Shown here: piece by piece, positions 36,220 to 49,386 of the stretch
How positions within the stretch are numbered: position 1 is the stretch's first letter
Layout: every line of letters starts with the position of its first letter
From: Magnolia sinica
Lineage: Eukaryota > Streptophyta > Magnoliopsida > Magnoliales > Magnoliaceae
DNA: 64,000 bases
Assembly: GCF_029962835.1 (NCBI RefSeq)
Contig: NC_080578.1
Coordinates: 47,857,001 to 47,921,000 of the forward strand
Direction of reading: 5' to 3'
Translations under genes and position numbers: made by a program
Notes under the pieces: model-generated
What the model saw: only the letters and a program-made list of their open reading frames with translations
Databases searched by the model: none
Told to the model about the DNA's origin: nothing

Positions 36220-37440
36220 GAAGCCCATCATTCTAAGTTAGCTATCCACCCAGGTAGCATTAAAATGTACAATGACGTCAAGTGACAGTATTGGTGGAAC
36301 AACATGAAGAGGGACATCGCAGGCTTTGTGGCAAGGTGTATGGTGTGTCAGAAGATCAAGGTTGAGCATCACAAGGCTATTGGCTTCCTTTAACCGTTGT
36401 TGCTGGCTGAATGGAAGTGGGACAGCATCTCCATGGACTTCATATCCAGCCTTCCTAGGACACAAAGGAAGCACGGCTTGATTTGGGTCATCGTTGATAG
36501 GCTGACAAAGGCTGCCTGGTTCCTTCCGATTCACACGACTGATTCTACTGATAGTTTGGCAAAGTTATACATTCGGGAAGTCGTGCGATCCTACGGAGTT
36601 CCACAGGAAATCATATCAGATCGAGACTTCAGGTTTACTTCCACCTTTTGGAAGAGGTTGCAAGAAGAGATGGGCACATAACTCAAGTTCAGTATGGTGT
36701 TTCACCTTCAGACAGACAGACAAACTGAATGGGTGAATCAGATCCTGGAAGACATGTTGAGAGCTTGCATTCTAGACTTCCAGGGTAACTGGGACAACCA
36801 TTTAGCTCTGGCAGAGTTCGCATACAACAATGGCTTCCTGTCCAGCATAGGCATGGCATCATTTGAGGCTATTTATGGTCACCCTTGCCGAGCCCCTCAG
36901 TGCTGGGCAGAAGTTGGGGAGAGAAGTTTGTTAGGGCCCAAGATTGTCCAAGCTACTACTCAGGTCATTGATGTTGTTCAGAAATGACTGCGCACCGCTC
37001 AAAGCAGACAGAAGAGCTATGCGGATAATCAACGTCATGACTTGGAATTTCCAGTGGGCAACCATGAGCTCTTGAAGATTTCGCCTATGCTTGATGAGGT
37101 TTGGACAGAAAGGGAAGTTGGCACCATGATTCATTGGGCCGTTCGAAATCTCGAATCGTGTGGGAGCCGTAGCGTACCGCTTGGCACTGCCCACTGCCTT
37201 GGCTAACATTCACAATGTCTTCCACATATCCATGTTGAAGAAATATATGTCAGATGAGTCACATATCGTTAGTTGGGAGCAGGTCAAGCTCACTGAGGAT
37301 GCTTCCTACACTGAGGAACCTATCCACATCCTGGATCGCAAGGAGCAGGTCTTACGGATGAAAACGATACTGCTGGTCAATGTTCTTTGGTGCCACATGG
37401 CGAGGAAGAAGCAACTTGGGAAAAGGAAGCAGAAGTGATG
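36220..37440 (+). pseudogene. Region B integrase and chromodomain
   Basis: Zinc-binding half: H residues in KLAIHPGS and C residues in CMVCQKIK. Core: WDSISMDFISSLP, IWVIVDRLTKAAWF, EIISDRDFRF, and a Glu-region ending QTEWVNQILED. AYNNGFLSSIGMASFEAIYG follows. The end (EEPIHILDRK, LVNVLW) is the chromodomain that in chromoviruses directs insertion to heterochromatin. In-frame stops at 36283, 36393, 36679 and 36985. Confidence 0.88.
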
Positions 37441-37515
37441 GAGAAGTACCCTCACCTGTTCAGCAACACACCATAGGTAATTTCGAGGGAGAAATTTTTT
37501 TTAAGGGGGTTAGAT

Positions 37516-40500
37516 TGTAACACCCTCACTTCTGGTACGCAGGTGTTACCACTTAAACCGTAACAGGGTATTTCAAACTTGACAAACTAGCAACTTAAAT
37601 CCAACGAATGCATGATGGGGCTCCCAGTCATCATTAAGGTCATCCATCAAAGGCCCTAGAAGCTGAGTTGAACCCTACATTAGTCAGGATGGTAACCTTG
37701 ACTAAACACCTTAAGTTAAAACAATTTTCAAATCAGCTGATTGTAAAGAAACGGAACAATGCTCTAGTGATCGACCTTCGAGGGCTAGTGAATAGCCAAC
37801 CAAGCACTCACTGCCTCTTAAATTCCCATTTAACTGTTGAAACAAATTCTCCGACCAATCCACCCGTTGGATCGAGGGGTATTGGCCATAAAAGGGCCTA
37901 GGACGTGCGATAAGCCCACCTGGGCCTCACATCTGCCCCATACTAGGCGAGGACTCCTAGAGGGGGCTCCTAAGATGGATGGATGAAGTGGATCTATCAC
38001 AAACATCATGGTGGACCCCACACAAGGTGCGAGTACACCCAGTGCACCTGTGCACGAAGGGCACCCGGTCGGGTCAAGTAGGTTAAACCAGCTTTGATCG
38101 ACCTATCTTAAAGAAAAATCAGGATTTCTCCCACTCATTTGAAATTTTGAATCTAACGAATGTCGACCTCCTAGGTGGCCCTCCCTAGCCACAATCTGGC
38201 CAATCCAAGCAGTTCATCAGATTCGTGAGGCCCATCCGACCAAAACCCTATAGGCTTACGGACCCATGCATAGAAACGTGGATTTGGGATTGGAACCAAT
38301 CAAGACTGTATGAATGGCTAAGATCCTTGGATGGTGGACCAATAGGGGGCCACATGAGTGATCCAAGGTTGGTTTGGCCAGGCAATCCCAACCGTCCACT
38401 CACCGTTAGAGTGCACGTTCTCTCGCTGCCAAAAATGGTCGGGCAACCGTCTGCAACAAGAAAAGTAAAAAGAGGCTTTTTCCTTTTGAGAAATGGATGC
38501 TGGCATTGTTCTAGCCCTCCCCTGGGCTACATGGAGCAATCCATAACACCTTGCTAGACTCAGCCAATGTCAGAGCAGGCCAAGTAATGGTCTATCCCTC
38601 CTCATTCTCTTTCACCCAACAACACATGGCTGTTGGAGTTGCGTTCGGTTAGAATCAAGACTCAGATTTGGGCTGGAACCTGTTAAGCATGCTTGGTTGA
38701 GTTCAGTCCAGGGCCAACATCAAAACCAGTTGAGGATGTCATTCTGTTCAAGACCTGGCTGACAATCCAACTGTTGAATGGTGTTGTATCAGGTTTCCAG
38801 CAACAAAGTGGGATGAAACCATCCCTCGACCAAGATGAAAATGGCTTCCAGATTAGGCTGAAGAATGCCTCCATCAGGCTGTGTAACAGACTGAAATCCG
38901 ACCTTCATCAGTCCGTCCAAAGGGGCTAGAAACCGGCCTTCATCAAGCTGTGTAGAAGGCTTCAAATGGGTCATATATGGAGTTGAAACCAGGCCCTTAG
39001 TGGGCCGTAAGTGAAGCTGTAATAGGCCTTTAAATGGGCCTTCAATCCGAGCTTAAATAGACTCTCAGCTAGGCCGTGCATTGGGCAGTAAAATGGGTTG
39101 GAAACTAGCCCAGAACTAGGCCGAAACCATCCCTGTGGGCCACAATGTAAATCATAGTGAGCCTCACCTTAAACGATAGTGGGCTGAACCAATCAGCCCA
39201 AACAACAGGTGGGCCAGACCATCAGACCAACCACACAACAGGTGGGCCGCACTTTGGCAAATCTCAGTGGGCCATGCCACGAACCACAATGGGCTCCACC
39301 AAGCTGGGCTATGGGCCACCTTTGGACTGCAGTTGGGATAGCAGGTTTGGGTTGGAACGAGTCCAGCCTAGCCCAACCTTTAGGCCATCATTAGGAGAAA
39401 TGGCTGGGCCAAACTAGGCCCAGTCTAGCCTAGTTTCTAAACCACAGATGGGCAGCAATAGTTGGGCCAAACCAGGCCCAATTTAGGCCTTAGCTAAGGG
39501 CAAGTCTCAGGCCCAACCTAGGCCACATGTGGTTACAAATCTGGTGGGCCTGTTCGCCCTAACTCAGGCCCAAATTCACTTGATTATCTTGTCCTTACAA
39601 ACCCTATCCATTCTAAAGGCTTGAATGTCTTCTAACACAAGTTATTATTTTGGGAATAACTCTAGGAGATTGCTTGTGTGATTTGAGCTGCAAAGTATAC
39701 ACAGGAACATGGGTCAAGGATGATAATACAACTCTACAAGGTGATGACTTCTCCCCTTAAGCTTTCCATCCCTAAACTAGGCTAGGGATAGCCTTTGCTA
39801 TAACTACAAATGATGACCCAGAAATGGCTAATCATTCAGGTAGTTTGCTCGAACTTATGTCTTATAAGTGATTAGAATACTTGACTAGTTAACTTAAACT
39901 CATGTTAGAATACTTGGTTAGATTACTTAAGTCCATGTCTTAAAATTGGTTTGAATACTTGGTTAGTTAACTTAACACGTCTCAGACGGATTAAAAGACT
40001 CGATTAGTTTTCTTAAGTGTATGTGTTAGAATTGTCTGTGCTACTTGACTAGTTACTCAAACACATGAATTACATGTTTAGCTTCCTTGAGTACATGCTT
40101 TAGAACTGATAAGTTATGGTTACATGACTCTTGAATTACATATGCACATGAGTTTTGTTTTGACTATTGAATTATGCTTGAACCTCCACTCAATACCCTC
40201 ATATTATTATATTGGTTGTAAGACACTCATGACTTGGAATCTCTCTAGAGGAACCTCCATTAAAGAGAGTCCGTACTTAGGGTGTAACGGAACTGGTTGT
40301 GATAAGATTAAACCCCCAACATGGAGGTTATGGTTAGTGGTAGTTTGATTCATGGGGCTTACCATCTATGGAGTGATTCCACCTACCTGACTATGGAATG
40401 AACCTTTTGACATTTAATGTCTTCCACACTTCATTCCTAGTCAACATATGATGGTAGTTTCCCATAAATTGAGAGTTGATTGACACGTGTTGATGGGTTC

Positions 40501-41410
40501 TATCCACACCTTAAGGTGGTAAACTCATGGGTCGAGGATAGTGGAATGGGACACTATGCCCGAGCCGTCGGCCTACACTGGATGACGAGCCCCCGTAGTG
40601 ACCTTGAGCTTTATTAAACTAGCTGATTATAATTGGACTAATAATGTTTAGCGAATCATGCATACATCGCATATTTACGATGACAGGTGGATGTCTTCTA
40701 TGCTATAGCACGTGCCTCCAAGTTATTGGGGTATCGTTTCGCAAGCTGCCAGACCACCAACTATCGATTTACATACATGATGTACGGTAGACAGTCATTA
40801 TGTAGTACGTGATGTACGCACGTGATGTGCTTCGTTAATAGCCAGCCTTTGCATGGGTGAAGAGCCCAACTACCGAACGGATGAGCATCCCCGGGTCGAT
40901 GATGCATTCACGCATCCATGCATATAATAAGACTGTATTTACTATGTTTTGTTTGCCTAGTTATTTTTACGTTATTTCTTGTCTAGGGCGGAGGTGTATA
41001 ATCTTGATGAGAAATCACACTGAGCTGGCCACTCATTCTTCAATGTTCAACTGTACAGAGGATGCAAGTGTAGGGACGGACGAATACACAGTGGATTTCG
41101 GGATGGTTGCAGTCGTAATAGAGGAAGAGTTGTATGATAAGGAGCCACACCACGAAGCAGCTGCATACTTTGGGCTGAACTAGTAGATTTAGATATTATA
41201 GTTTACTTTGAACATTTTTATTTGAGGATTTGGATTTGGGGCCCCAGTTAAGTGGACCAGGATATTGTTCCTATTTTGGTTATATCTTATGCTACGCTTG
41301 ATTCCCGCTATTTGCACTTTGACTTTATAAATGCCTCTTTATGATATGTTGACTCTTGGGTTTTCAAGAAACGAGTTGTATACTCGGGTCCCGAAAACCA
41401 GGGCGTTACA
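37516..41410 (+). repeat. Tekay LTR2 (shared middle LTR)
   Basis: TGTAACACCCTCACTTC to CCAGGGCGTTACA. Compared with LTR1 and LTR3 it lacks roughly 700 bp, including the TATA box and GA tract: at about 38542 GGAGCAATCC is joined directly to ATAACACCTTGC. It therefore probably has no core promoter. It keeps the 1.1-kb block missing from LTR1. Confidence 0.88.
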
Positions 41411-44400
41411 AGTTGGTATCAAATCGGAGTCTGAGATAACCAGGCTATGGGATCAACATATAAAATCCTTAAGGGATTAACTTAGGTGAAACTTAGGAAT
41501 TTTCCCTTAGGAAGTAGCTAGGATGAACAAATATAGAAACAAAATACTTAGGCCCCCTCAGATATTACTAGAATAACACAATTGAACCTATGAAGGAATT
41601 CCCAATAGCTAGGAAGAATTTAGAGTATGAATTGAAGTCTTAGGTTCCCTAGAAAAGAACGTAGAATCCCTCAGGAAATGTTAAGTTAGTCATCTGAATC
41701 TAGAAATAGAAACTTTAGTCACCTTAGAATTACAACCAGGAGTACTGGTTAGGCTTAGGAACTAAATTTGTATGCCATGCGACAGGTGAGATAACAAGCC
41801 CTCTAACCCTTGTGTTGTTTCATAATTGACTAAAATCATTTTTTTCAATACCTGAACCATGAAATTTTGACCTCACAGGAAGTCATGCCACCTGTATTAT
41901 GATCATAATGGACCCGTAGGGTCAACATACATCCCTTTTCGTCGACCGAGCACCAATGGGACCACAGCCTTATTTATATGCCAGGACTTCCACCTGGAGT
42001 GGCGAATATGGATACGGGATCTGAAGCCTTAGGGGATTCTCCTTCCCCTCAGGTTATTCCATCAGGGTTGCCCTTACAGTATTTCGAACAGAGGACACCT
42101 TCAGTTGATGCACTGTAGATTTAACCTCAGGGGTCGCTGCCTTTGCAACCTTTGCGCAGATGGCAACCGTTATGCAGCAGCAGTAAGATATGTTCGCACG
42201 ACAGCAGCAAGATGTGCACGCGCTGATGATGGAGAATCTCAGGATAGGGACCGTAGGGCGGCATACCGAACAGAGATGTCAGGGGCGCAGACGTGTTCGA
42301 TCACTTCCAGAGGCTCTAGCCACTGACCTTCGGGGGAGCACCCGACCTAGTTCAGGTGGAACATTGGTTGGCAAGGGTCGCCAAGATGATGTGGCCGTTA
42401 GAGTGCTCAGATGCCTAGATGGTCAGTCTGGCCACGTACCTGCTTGAAGGGGAGGTTGAGAACTAGTGGGAGAGTGTATAGAGTAGCATGCCATCTGGGT
42501 ACGCTTGGACGTCGACTGACTTCAGGACGAAGTTCATAGAAAAATACTTCCCGCGATCATGCCGGAACGAGAAGATGGAGCAGTTCTTGTAGCTGGAGCA
42601 AGGGAACATGACTGTTACCCAGTATGAGGTGTGATTTGATGAGCTTTCCTAGTACGTGCCCAAGGCCCTTGAGGATGAGGAGTATAAGCTATAGAAATTT
42701 AAGGAGGGACTCAAGCTCGGGATATAGTCATGGTTGTGCGCATGGGATTTCAAGGATTTCTCGAAATTGGTAGATAAGATGATGAGAGTAAAAAAAGACT
42801 TCGAGTGCACTATCAAGTCACGCCCCCAGTTAGAGACACCCCGATTAGACCAAGGCAGGCTCCTCCTGCTCCCCCTGTCCCTGAGAAGAGGTTTAGGTTG
42901 ATACATGCGCGAGCTCCGCCCATGCCCCCTGCAAGAACTGTGACTACTATGGCAGGGCAAACCACATTGCCTTGAACTGTTACAAAAGGATGAGGGATGA
43001 GGGAATCCCACTATAGGCAATCCATCCCCAGAAGAACCAAGTGGTAGCCAGGGTAGCTCCCAGGCCTCAGCAGCCCAGACAAGTACCCCTGGCTCAGCAG
43101 ATGGTTCCCTCGCTCGAATGTATGCAGTTGCTGCCACGGAAGTTGAAGAGGACCCCCACCAAACCATTCATGGTACCGCTTACATCAATGGTACCCCTGT
43201 ACTCACTCTATTTGATTCTGTGTAACTATGTCTTTCATTAATTCTGCTATTACATCTAAATTAGAATTGAACACAACTCGAATGCATGCCCCCTTAGTCG
43301 TAGCATCCCCTATTGGAAAATTCGTGGAAACTGATAAAGTATGCAAAGTGTGTCCCATAACTCTCGCAAATCGCGAAGTGACTATGGACCTGATCGCCAT
43401 GCCCGTCAAACAGTTTGACATCATCCTTAGGATGGACTGGCTTACATTGGTACGTGTAGTTATAGACTGTCATGATAAGACAGTTACTATATCCGTCCCC
43501 GGGCAGGCCTCCTTCACCCTGAAAGGGAGAGGCAGACGAGATATGTTCGAGACCTTACAGTCTCTAGGAGAATCTAAAATAATAAAAGTCACCATCAGTC
43601 AGATACCTGTAGTATGAGATTTTCCCAAGGTGTTCTAAGAAATATCAGGGTTACCCCCTAGACGAGTGGTAGATTTTTGTATTGACCTCAAGCCAAGAAC
43701 CGCCCCCATATCAATGCCTCCGTTTCGCATGCCTCCTTGTGAGATAGAGGAGCTGAAGAGTCAAATTGATGATTTACTAGCCCAAGGCTTCATCCACCCC
43801 AGCGTTTCTCCCTAAGGAGCGTCAATCCTCTTTGTGAAAAAGAAGGACGGGTCGATGCATCTTTGTATAGATTACAGAAGACTGAACGACGTGACGATAA
43901 AGAATAGATACTCACTGCCGCGCATTGACGACCTATTCGATCAGCTTAAGGATGACAGATATTTCTCCAAGATAGATCTGCACTCGGGATACCATCAGTA
44001 GAGGATCAGGGATGAGGATATCGCTAAGACGGCGTTCAGAATTTACTATTGGCACTAGGAGTTCTTAGTTATGTCATTCGGCCTCACCAATGCCCCAGCC
44101 GTGTTTATGGACCTAATGAACCGGGTATTCACGTCATACCTAGATCAGTTCATAATTGTGTTCATCAATGATATTCTGGTTTACACAAAGAGTCGAGAAG
44201 AATACGAGCAGCACTTATGCACAGTCTTGAACACCCTGAAGGAGAACCAGTTGTACGCCAAGCTGAGTAAGTTCAAGTTCTGTGAAGAGGAAGTGAAGTT
44301 CCTAGGACATGTAGTGAAAGTAGGAGGAATAGTAGTCGATCCAGCCAAAGTGGAAGCAGTATCAAAGTGAGAGCAGCCTGCTACAGTCACTACGGTTCGG

Positions 44401-46134
44401 AGTGTTCTGGGCATGGCAGGGTACTATAGGCGCTTTATTAAGGAATTCTCCAGGATCGCCCGACCGCTCACCCAATTGATGAAGAAGAAGAACCGGTTTA
44501 CGTGGGATGAGAACACGGAAGCGGCCTTCTAAGAGTTAAAGATGAGACTGACTTCCACACTGGTGCTCACGCTTCCATAAGAAGGAGAGACGTTCGTGGT
44601 ATATAGTGCTGCGTCGAAGTTGGGACTGGGATGTGTACTAATGCAAAACAATAGGGTAATCGCTTGCGCTTTGAGGCAGTTGAAGAAGCATGAAGAGAAT
44701 TACCTGTCGCATGATCTAGAAATGGCAGCAGTGGTCTTAGCCCTGAAGATATGGAGACACTATCTCTATGGAGAAGAATTCCAGTTATTCTGTGACCATA
44801 AGAGCCTAAAGTATATATTCACACAGAAGGACTTGAACATGCGCTAGCATTGGTGGATGAAGACGCTCAAAGACTTCCACTTTGACATATCTTACTATCT
44901 AGGTAAGGCGAACTCCGTGGCTAATGCACTAAGGCGGAAGAAGAAACATGAATTGATAGCCACCCTAATGATCAAGGAGTGAGAGATGATCGAGTTCATT
45001 TAGGACTTCGACATCCAGCTCACCCTCGACGAGCTAGATGCTTACGTGGCACTTTTGACTGTAGAGCTGACCCTGGCTCACCAAGTAATCTCTTCCCAAG
45101 ACCAGGATGAATGACTTGACAAGATGAAGAAGAGGTGTAAGGGTGAAGAAATGCCCGATTGCAGGAATGGTAGTGACGGCGGTCTTCGGTATTAGGGGCG
45201 AGTATGTGTACCCAACAATGCCAACTTGAGGAGAGAAGCAAAGGTAGAAGCCCATCATTCCAAGTTAGCTATCCACCCGAGTAGCACTACGATGTACAAC
45301 GACGTCAAGAGACAGTATTGGTGGAACAACATGAAGAGGGACATCGCAGGCTTTGTGGCAATGTGTATGGTGTGTCAAAAGATCAAGGCCAAGCATCGCA
45401 AGCCTGCTGGCCTCCTTCAACTATTGCCGTTGGCTGAATGGAAGTGGGACAACATCTCCATGGACTTCATATTCGGCCTTCCTTGGACACAGAGGAAGCA
45501 TGACTCAATTTGGGTCATCGTTGATTGGCTAACAAAGGCTACTCGGTTGCTTCCAATTCATACGACCGATTCTACCGATAATTTGGCAAAGTTATACATT
45601 CGGAAAGTCGTGCGATCCTACGGAGTTCGGCAGGAAATCATATCAGATCGAGACTCCAGGTTTACTTCCACCTTTTGGAAGAGGTTGCAGGAAGAGATGG
45701 GCATAGAACTCAAGTTCAATATGGCGTTTCACCCTCAGATAGACGGACAGATCGAGAGGGTGAATTAGATCCTAGAAGACATGTTGAGAGCTTGCGTTCT
45801 GGACTTCCAGGGTAACTGGGCAACCATTTGACTCTGACAGAATTCGCGTACAACAAAATCTTCCAGTCCAGCAAGGTCGTTACAGTATGAGGCTCTCTAT
45901 AGTTGCTCTTGCTGAGCCCCTCAGTGTTGGGTAAAAGTTAGGGAGAGAAGTTTGTTAGGGCCTAAGCTTGTCTAAGCTACTACTCAGGTTATTGACGTTG
46001 TTCAGAAATGACTGCACACCACTCATGGCAGACAGAAGAGATATACGGATAATTGACGTCATGACTTGGAATTCGCAGTGGGCTATCATGTGTTCTTGAA
46101 GATTTTGCCTATGAAGGGCTTGATGAGGTTCGGG
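41411..46134 (+). pseudogene. Tekay internal region C (gag-pol, 3' truncated)
   Basis: Same order as region B: PBS TGGTATCAAAT at 41414; ATG 42008; gag 42300-42850 (broken); zinc knuckle region near 42940; protease 43170-43500; RT 43710-44370 with FINDILVY instead of FIDD; RNase H 44590-44940; integrase 45226-45970. After LPMKGLMRFG at 46134 it joins LTR3 directly, so the chromodomain tail and polypurine tract (about 400 bp in B) are missing. Numerous TAG/TGA stops. Confidence 0.87.
45226..45768 (+). pseudogene. Region C integrase core
   Basis: This is the longest open pol fragment (180 codons). It has HHSKLAIHPSS and CMVCQKIKAKH for zinc binding, WDNISMDFIFGLP with the first Asp, EIISDRDSRFTS with the second, and the Glu region up to DGQIERVN followed by TAG at 45766. 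It is better preserved here than in region B, but truncated by stops on both sides. Confidence 0.87.
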
Positions 46135-49100
46135 TGTTACCACTTAAACCCCGCACTTCTGGTACGCAGGTGTTACCACTTAAACCGTAACCGGGGATTT
46201 CAAACTCGACTAACAGGCAACTTAAATCCAACGAATGCAGGATGGGGCTCCCAGTCATTGTTAAGGCCGTCCATCAAAGGCCCTAAGTGTTAAGTTAAAC
46301 CCTACATCAGTCAGGAAGGTAACCTTGACTAAACACCTTAACTTAAAACAGTTTTCAAATCAGCTGATTATAAAGAAACGGAACAATGCTCTAGTAATTG
46401 ACCTTTGAGGGCTAGTGAATAGCCAACCAAGCACTCACTGCCTCTCAAATTCCCATTTAACTGATGAAATAAAATCTTAGACCTATACATCCATTGGATC
46501 GAGGGGTATTGGCTATAAAATGGCCTGGGAAGTGCCATACGGCCCACCTAGGCCTCACATCTGGCCCATACTAGGCCAGGACCCCTATAAGGGGCTCCCA
46601 AGATGGATGGACGAAGTGGATCTATCACAAACATCATGGTGGACCCCACACAAGGTGCGAGTACACCTAGTGCACCCATACACGAAGTGCACCGCTCGGG
46701 TCAAGCAGGTCAAACTAGCTTTGACCGACCCATCTTAAAGAAAAATAGGGATTTCTCCCACCCATTTAAAATTTTGAATCTGACGAACGTCGACCTCCTA
46801 GGCGGCCCACCCTGGCTGCTATCTGGCCAATCCAAGTCATTCATCACATTCGTGGGGGTCGTCCGACCAAAACCCTATAGGCTTACAGACCCATCCATAG
46901 AAACGTGGATTAGGGATCAGAACCAATCAAGATTGCACGAATGGCTAAGATCCTAGCTCCTCATCGAAAAATGGATATCAACACTGTTCTAGCCATCCGC
47001 TGGGCCACGTGGAGCAATCCTAGCCCCTCACCTTAGGGCGGTACGAGATAGAGAAGAGACACGCCTCCTCTCACGAGAAAATGGCAAAAATCGAAATATC
47101 TTGTGAGATATTCCGAAACTCACCTGAATGGCCCAAAAAGTGGGCCTCGCAGTGATCAACAACCCCATCTGGTCTGCTCAAACGGACCAGATCATGCTGA
47201 AATCCCTAGATGGTGATATGCCATTAATGGCCAGTCCATCTTCTCCATTAACCCATCTGACCCACGATCACAAGATGGGTCTCACCAGGGATAAAAATAT
47301 GCTTTTCTAGTAGGCCATGGTAGCAGGAATCCATCCTAAGGCTCAGATGGACCCCATGCATAGCCCATCTTCAATAATGGCCGTTGCAAGAAGAGTTTTC
47401 CTCCCCAACCGTTGGATGAATCTCTCTCCTGCCTATAAAAAGGAGCTACTATTGCTCTCGGGATTCGCACCAAGAGAGAGAAGAAAAGAGAGAGAGAGAG
47501 AAAGGAAAAACAGAAAGAGAGAGAGAAAGAGAGAGAAGAGAGAGAATAGCAACTCGTTTGAGAGGGTGACCGAGTCAGCAGCTACTCAGTTCGACTCAGC
47601 CCATCTCTAGCTCGATGCAGTCATTTCCAATCACTCAGGAGAGTCGGGTTGCTGCCTCACTGAGTCCCGAGACCAGGAATCCCCCAGGTAAAGGCCTTGA
47701 GTTGCCTTGGTCAGTTTTTCTTTAACCAGCATAACACCTTGCTAACTTAGGAATGAATGTCCAGAGGGTCTGCTGTTGTAGCTGCAACTGAGTTGGGCCG
47801 ACTCAGCCAACGTCGGAGCAGGCCGGGAAATGGTCTATCCCTCCTCGTTCTCTTTCACCCAACAACATATGGCTGTTGGAGTTGCGTTCGGTTAGAATCA
47901 GGACCTAGATTAGGGCTAGAACTTGTTAAGCATGCTTAGTTGAGTTCAGTCTAGGGCCAACATCAAAACCAGTTAAGGACGCCATTCTGTTTGAGGCCTG
48001 GCTGACAATCCAACTATTAAATGGTGTTGGATCAAGTTTTCAGCAACATAGTGGGATGAAACCATCCCTCAACCAGGCCGAAAACAGCTTCCAGATTGGG
48101 CTGAAGAAGGCTTCCATTAGGCTGTGTAATGGACTGAAATCTGACCTTCATCAGTTTGTCTGAAGGGGCTAGAAACTGGCCTTCATCAGGCCGTGCAGAG
48201 GGCCGAAAACTGGATTGAAACTAGGCCCTTAGTGGGCCGTAAGTGGAGCTGTAACAGGCCTTTAAATGGGACTTCGATCCAAGCTAAAATAGACTCTCAG
48301 CTTGCCCATGCATTGGGCAGTAAACTGGGCTGGAAACCAACCCAGAAGTGGGCCGAAACCAACCATGTGGGCCGTAATGTAAATCGTAGTGGACCTCACC
48401 TTAAATCGTAGTGGGCCTCACCTTAAATGACAGTGGGCTGAACTAATCAGCCCACGCAACAAGTGGGCCAGACCGTTAGACCAAGCACATAATAGGTGGG
48501 CCGCACTTAGACAAATCATAGTGGGCCACACCACGAATCACAATGGGCTTCACCAAGCTGGGTTGTGGGCCACCTCTAGACAGTAGTTGGGATAACAGGT
48601 CTGGGCCAAAACGAGTCCAGCCTAGCCCAACCTTTAGGCCATCACTAGGAGCAATGGCTGGGCCGAACTAGGCCCAGTCTAGCCTAGTTTCTGGACCATA
48701 GATGGGTAGCAACTATTGGGCCTAACTAGGCCCAATTTGGGCCTTAGATAAGGGCAAGTCTCAAGCCCAACCTAGGCCACGTGTGGATACAGAATCTGGT
48801 GGGCCTATTCGTCCTAATTCAGGCCCAAATTCACTTGACTATTGGGTCCATACAAACCCTATCCATTCCAAGGGCCTGAATGCCTTCTAACACAAGTTAT
48901 TATTTTGAGAATAACTCTAGGAGATTGCTTGTGTGATTTGAGACGCAAAGTATACATGGGAACGTGGGTCAAGGACGATAATACAACTCTACAAGGTGAT
49001 GACTTCTCCCCTTGAGCTTTCCATCTTTAAACTAGGCTAGGGATAGCCTTTACTATAACTACGAATGATGACCCAGAAATGGCTAATCATTCAGGTAGTT

Positions 49101-49386
49101 TGCTCGAACTTATGTCTTATAAGTGATTAGAATACTTGGTTAGTTTACTTAAACTCATGTTAGAATACTTGGTTAGATTACTTAAACTCATGTCTTAAAA
49201 TTGATTTGAATACTTGGTTAGTTAACTTAACACATGTCTTAGACGGATTAAAAGACTCGATTAGTTTGCTTGAGTGTATGTGTTAGAATTGTCTAAGCTA
49301 CTTGACTAGTTACTCAAACACATGAATTACATGTTTAGCTTCCTTGAGTACATGCTTTAGAACTGATAAGTTATGGTTACATGACT
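46135..49386 (+). repeat. Tekay LTR3, first part
   Basis: The start is rearranged: GTGTTACCACTTAAACC occurs at the junction and again 35 bp on. TATA box TATAAAAA at 47434-47441 is followed by a GA tract (47474-47546). It contains both the promoter block absent from LTR2 and the 1.1-kb block absent from LTR1, so it best represents the full LTR (about 4.5 kb without the insert). Confidence 0.85.
49343..49386. repeat. 44-bp direct repeat, left copy
   Basis: CTTGAGTACATGC...CATGACT, identical to 51289-51332. The same sequence occurs once, uninterrupted, in LTR2 near 40088-40131. Confidence 0.93.

Larger units (their letters stand above)
32400..37515 (+). pseudogene. Tekay internal region B (gag-pol with chromodomain)
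   Basis: PBS-like TGGCATCAAAG at 32403; leader to about 32989; gag start ATG at 32990 with a stop 28 codons on. Gag core HWLERVAKMMRPLE near 33350; zinc knuckle CDYCGKANHIARN near 33925; protease region 34150-34490; RT 34660-35340; RNase H 35540-35900; integrase 36200-36960; chromodomain-type tail (EEPIHILDRKEQVLRMK) 37315-37440. Polypurine tract TTAAGGGGGTTAGAT ends at 37515. The RT catalytic motif is FIDN instead of FIDD. At least a dozen in-frame stops, typically TAG for CAG. Inactive. Confidence 0.88.
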
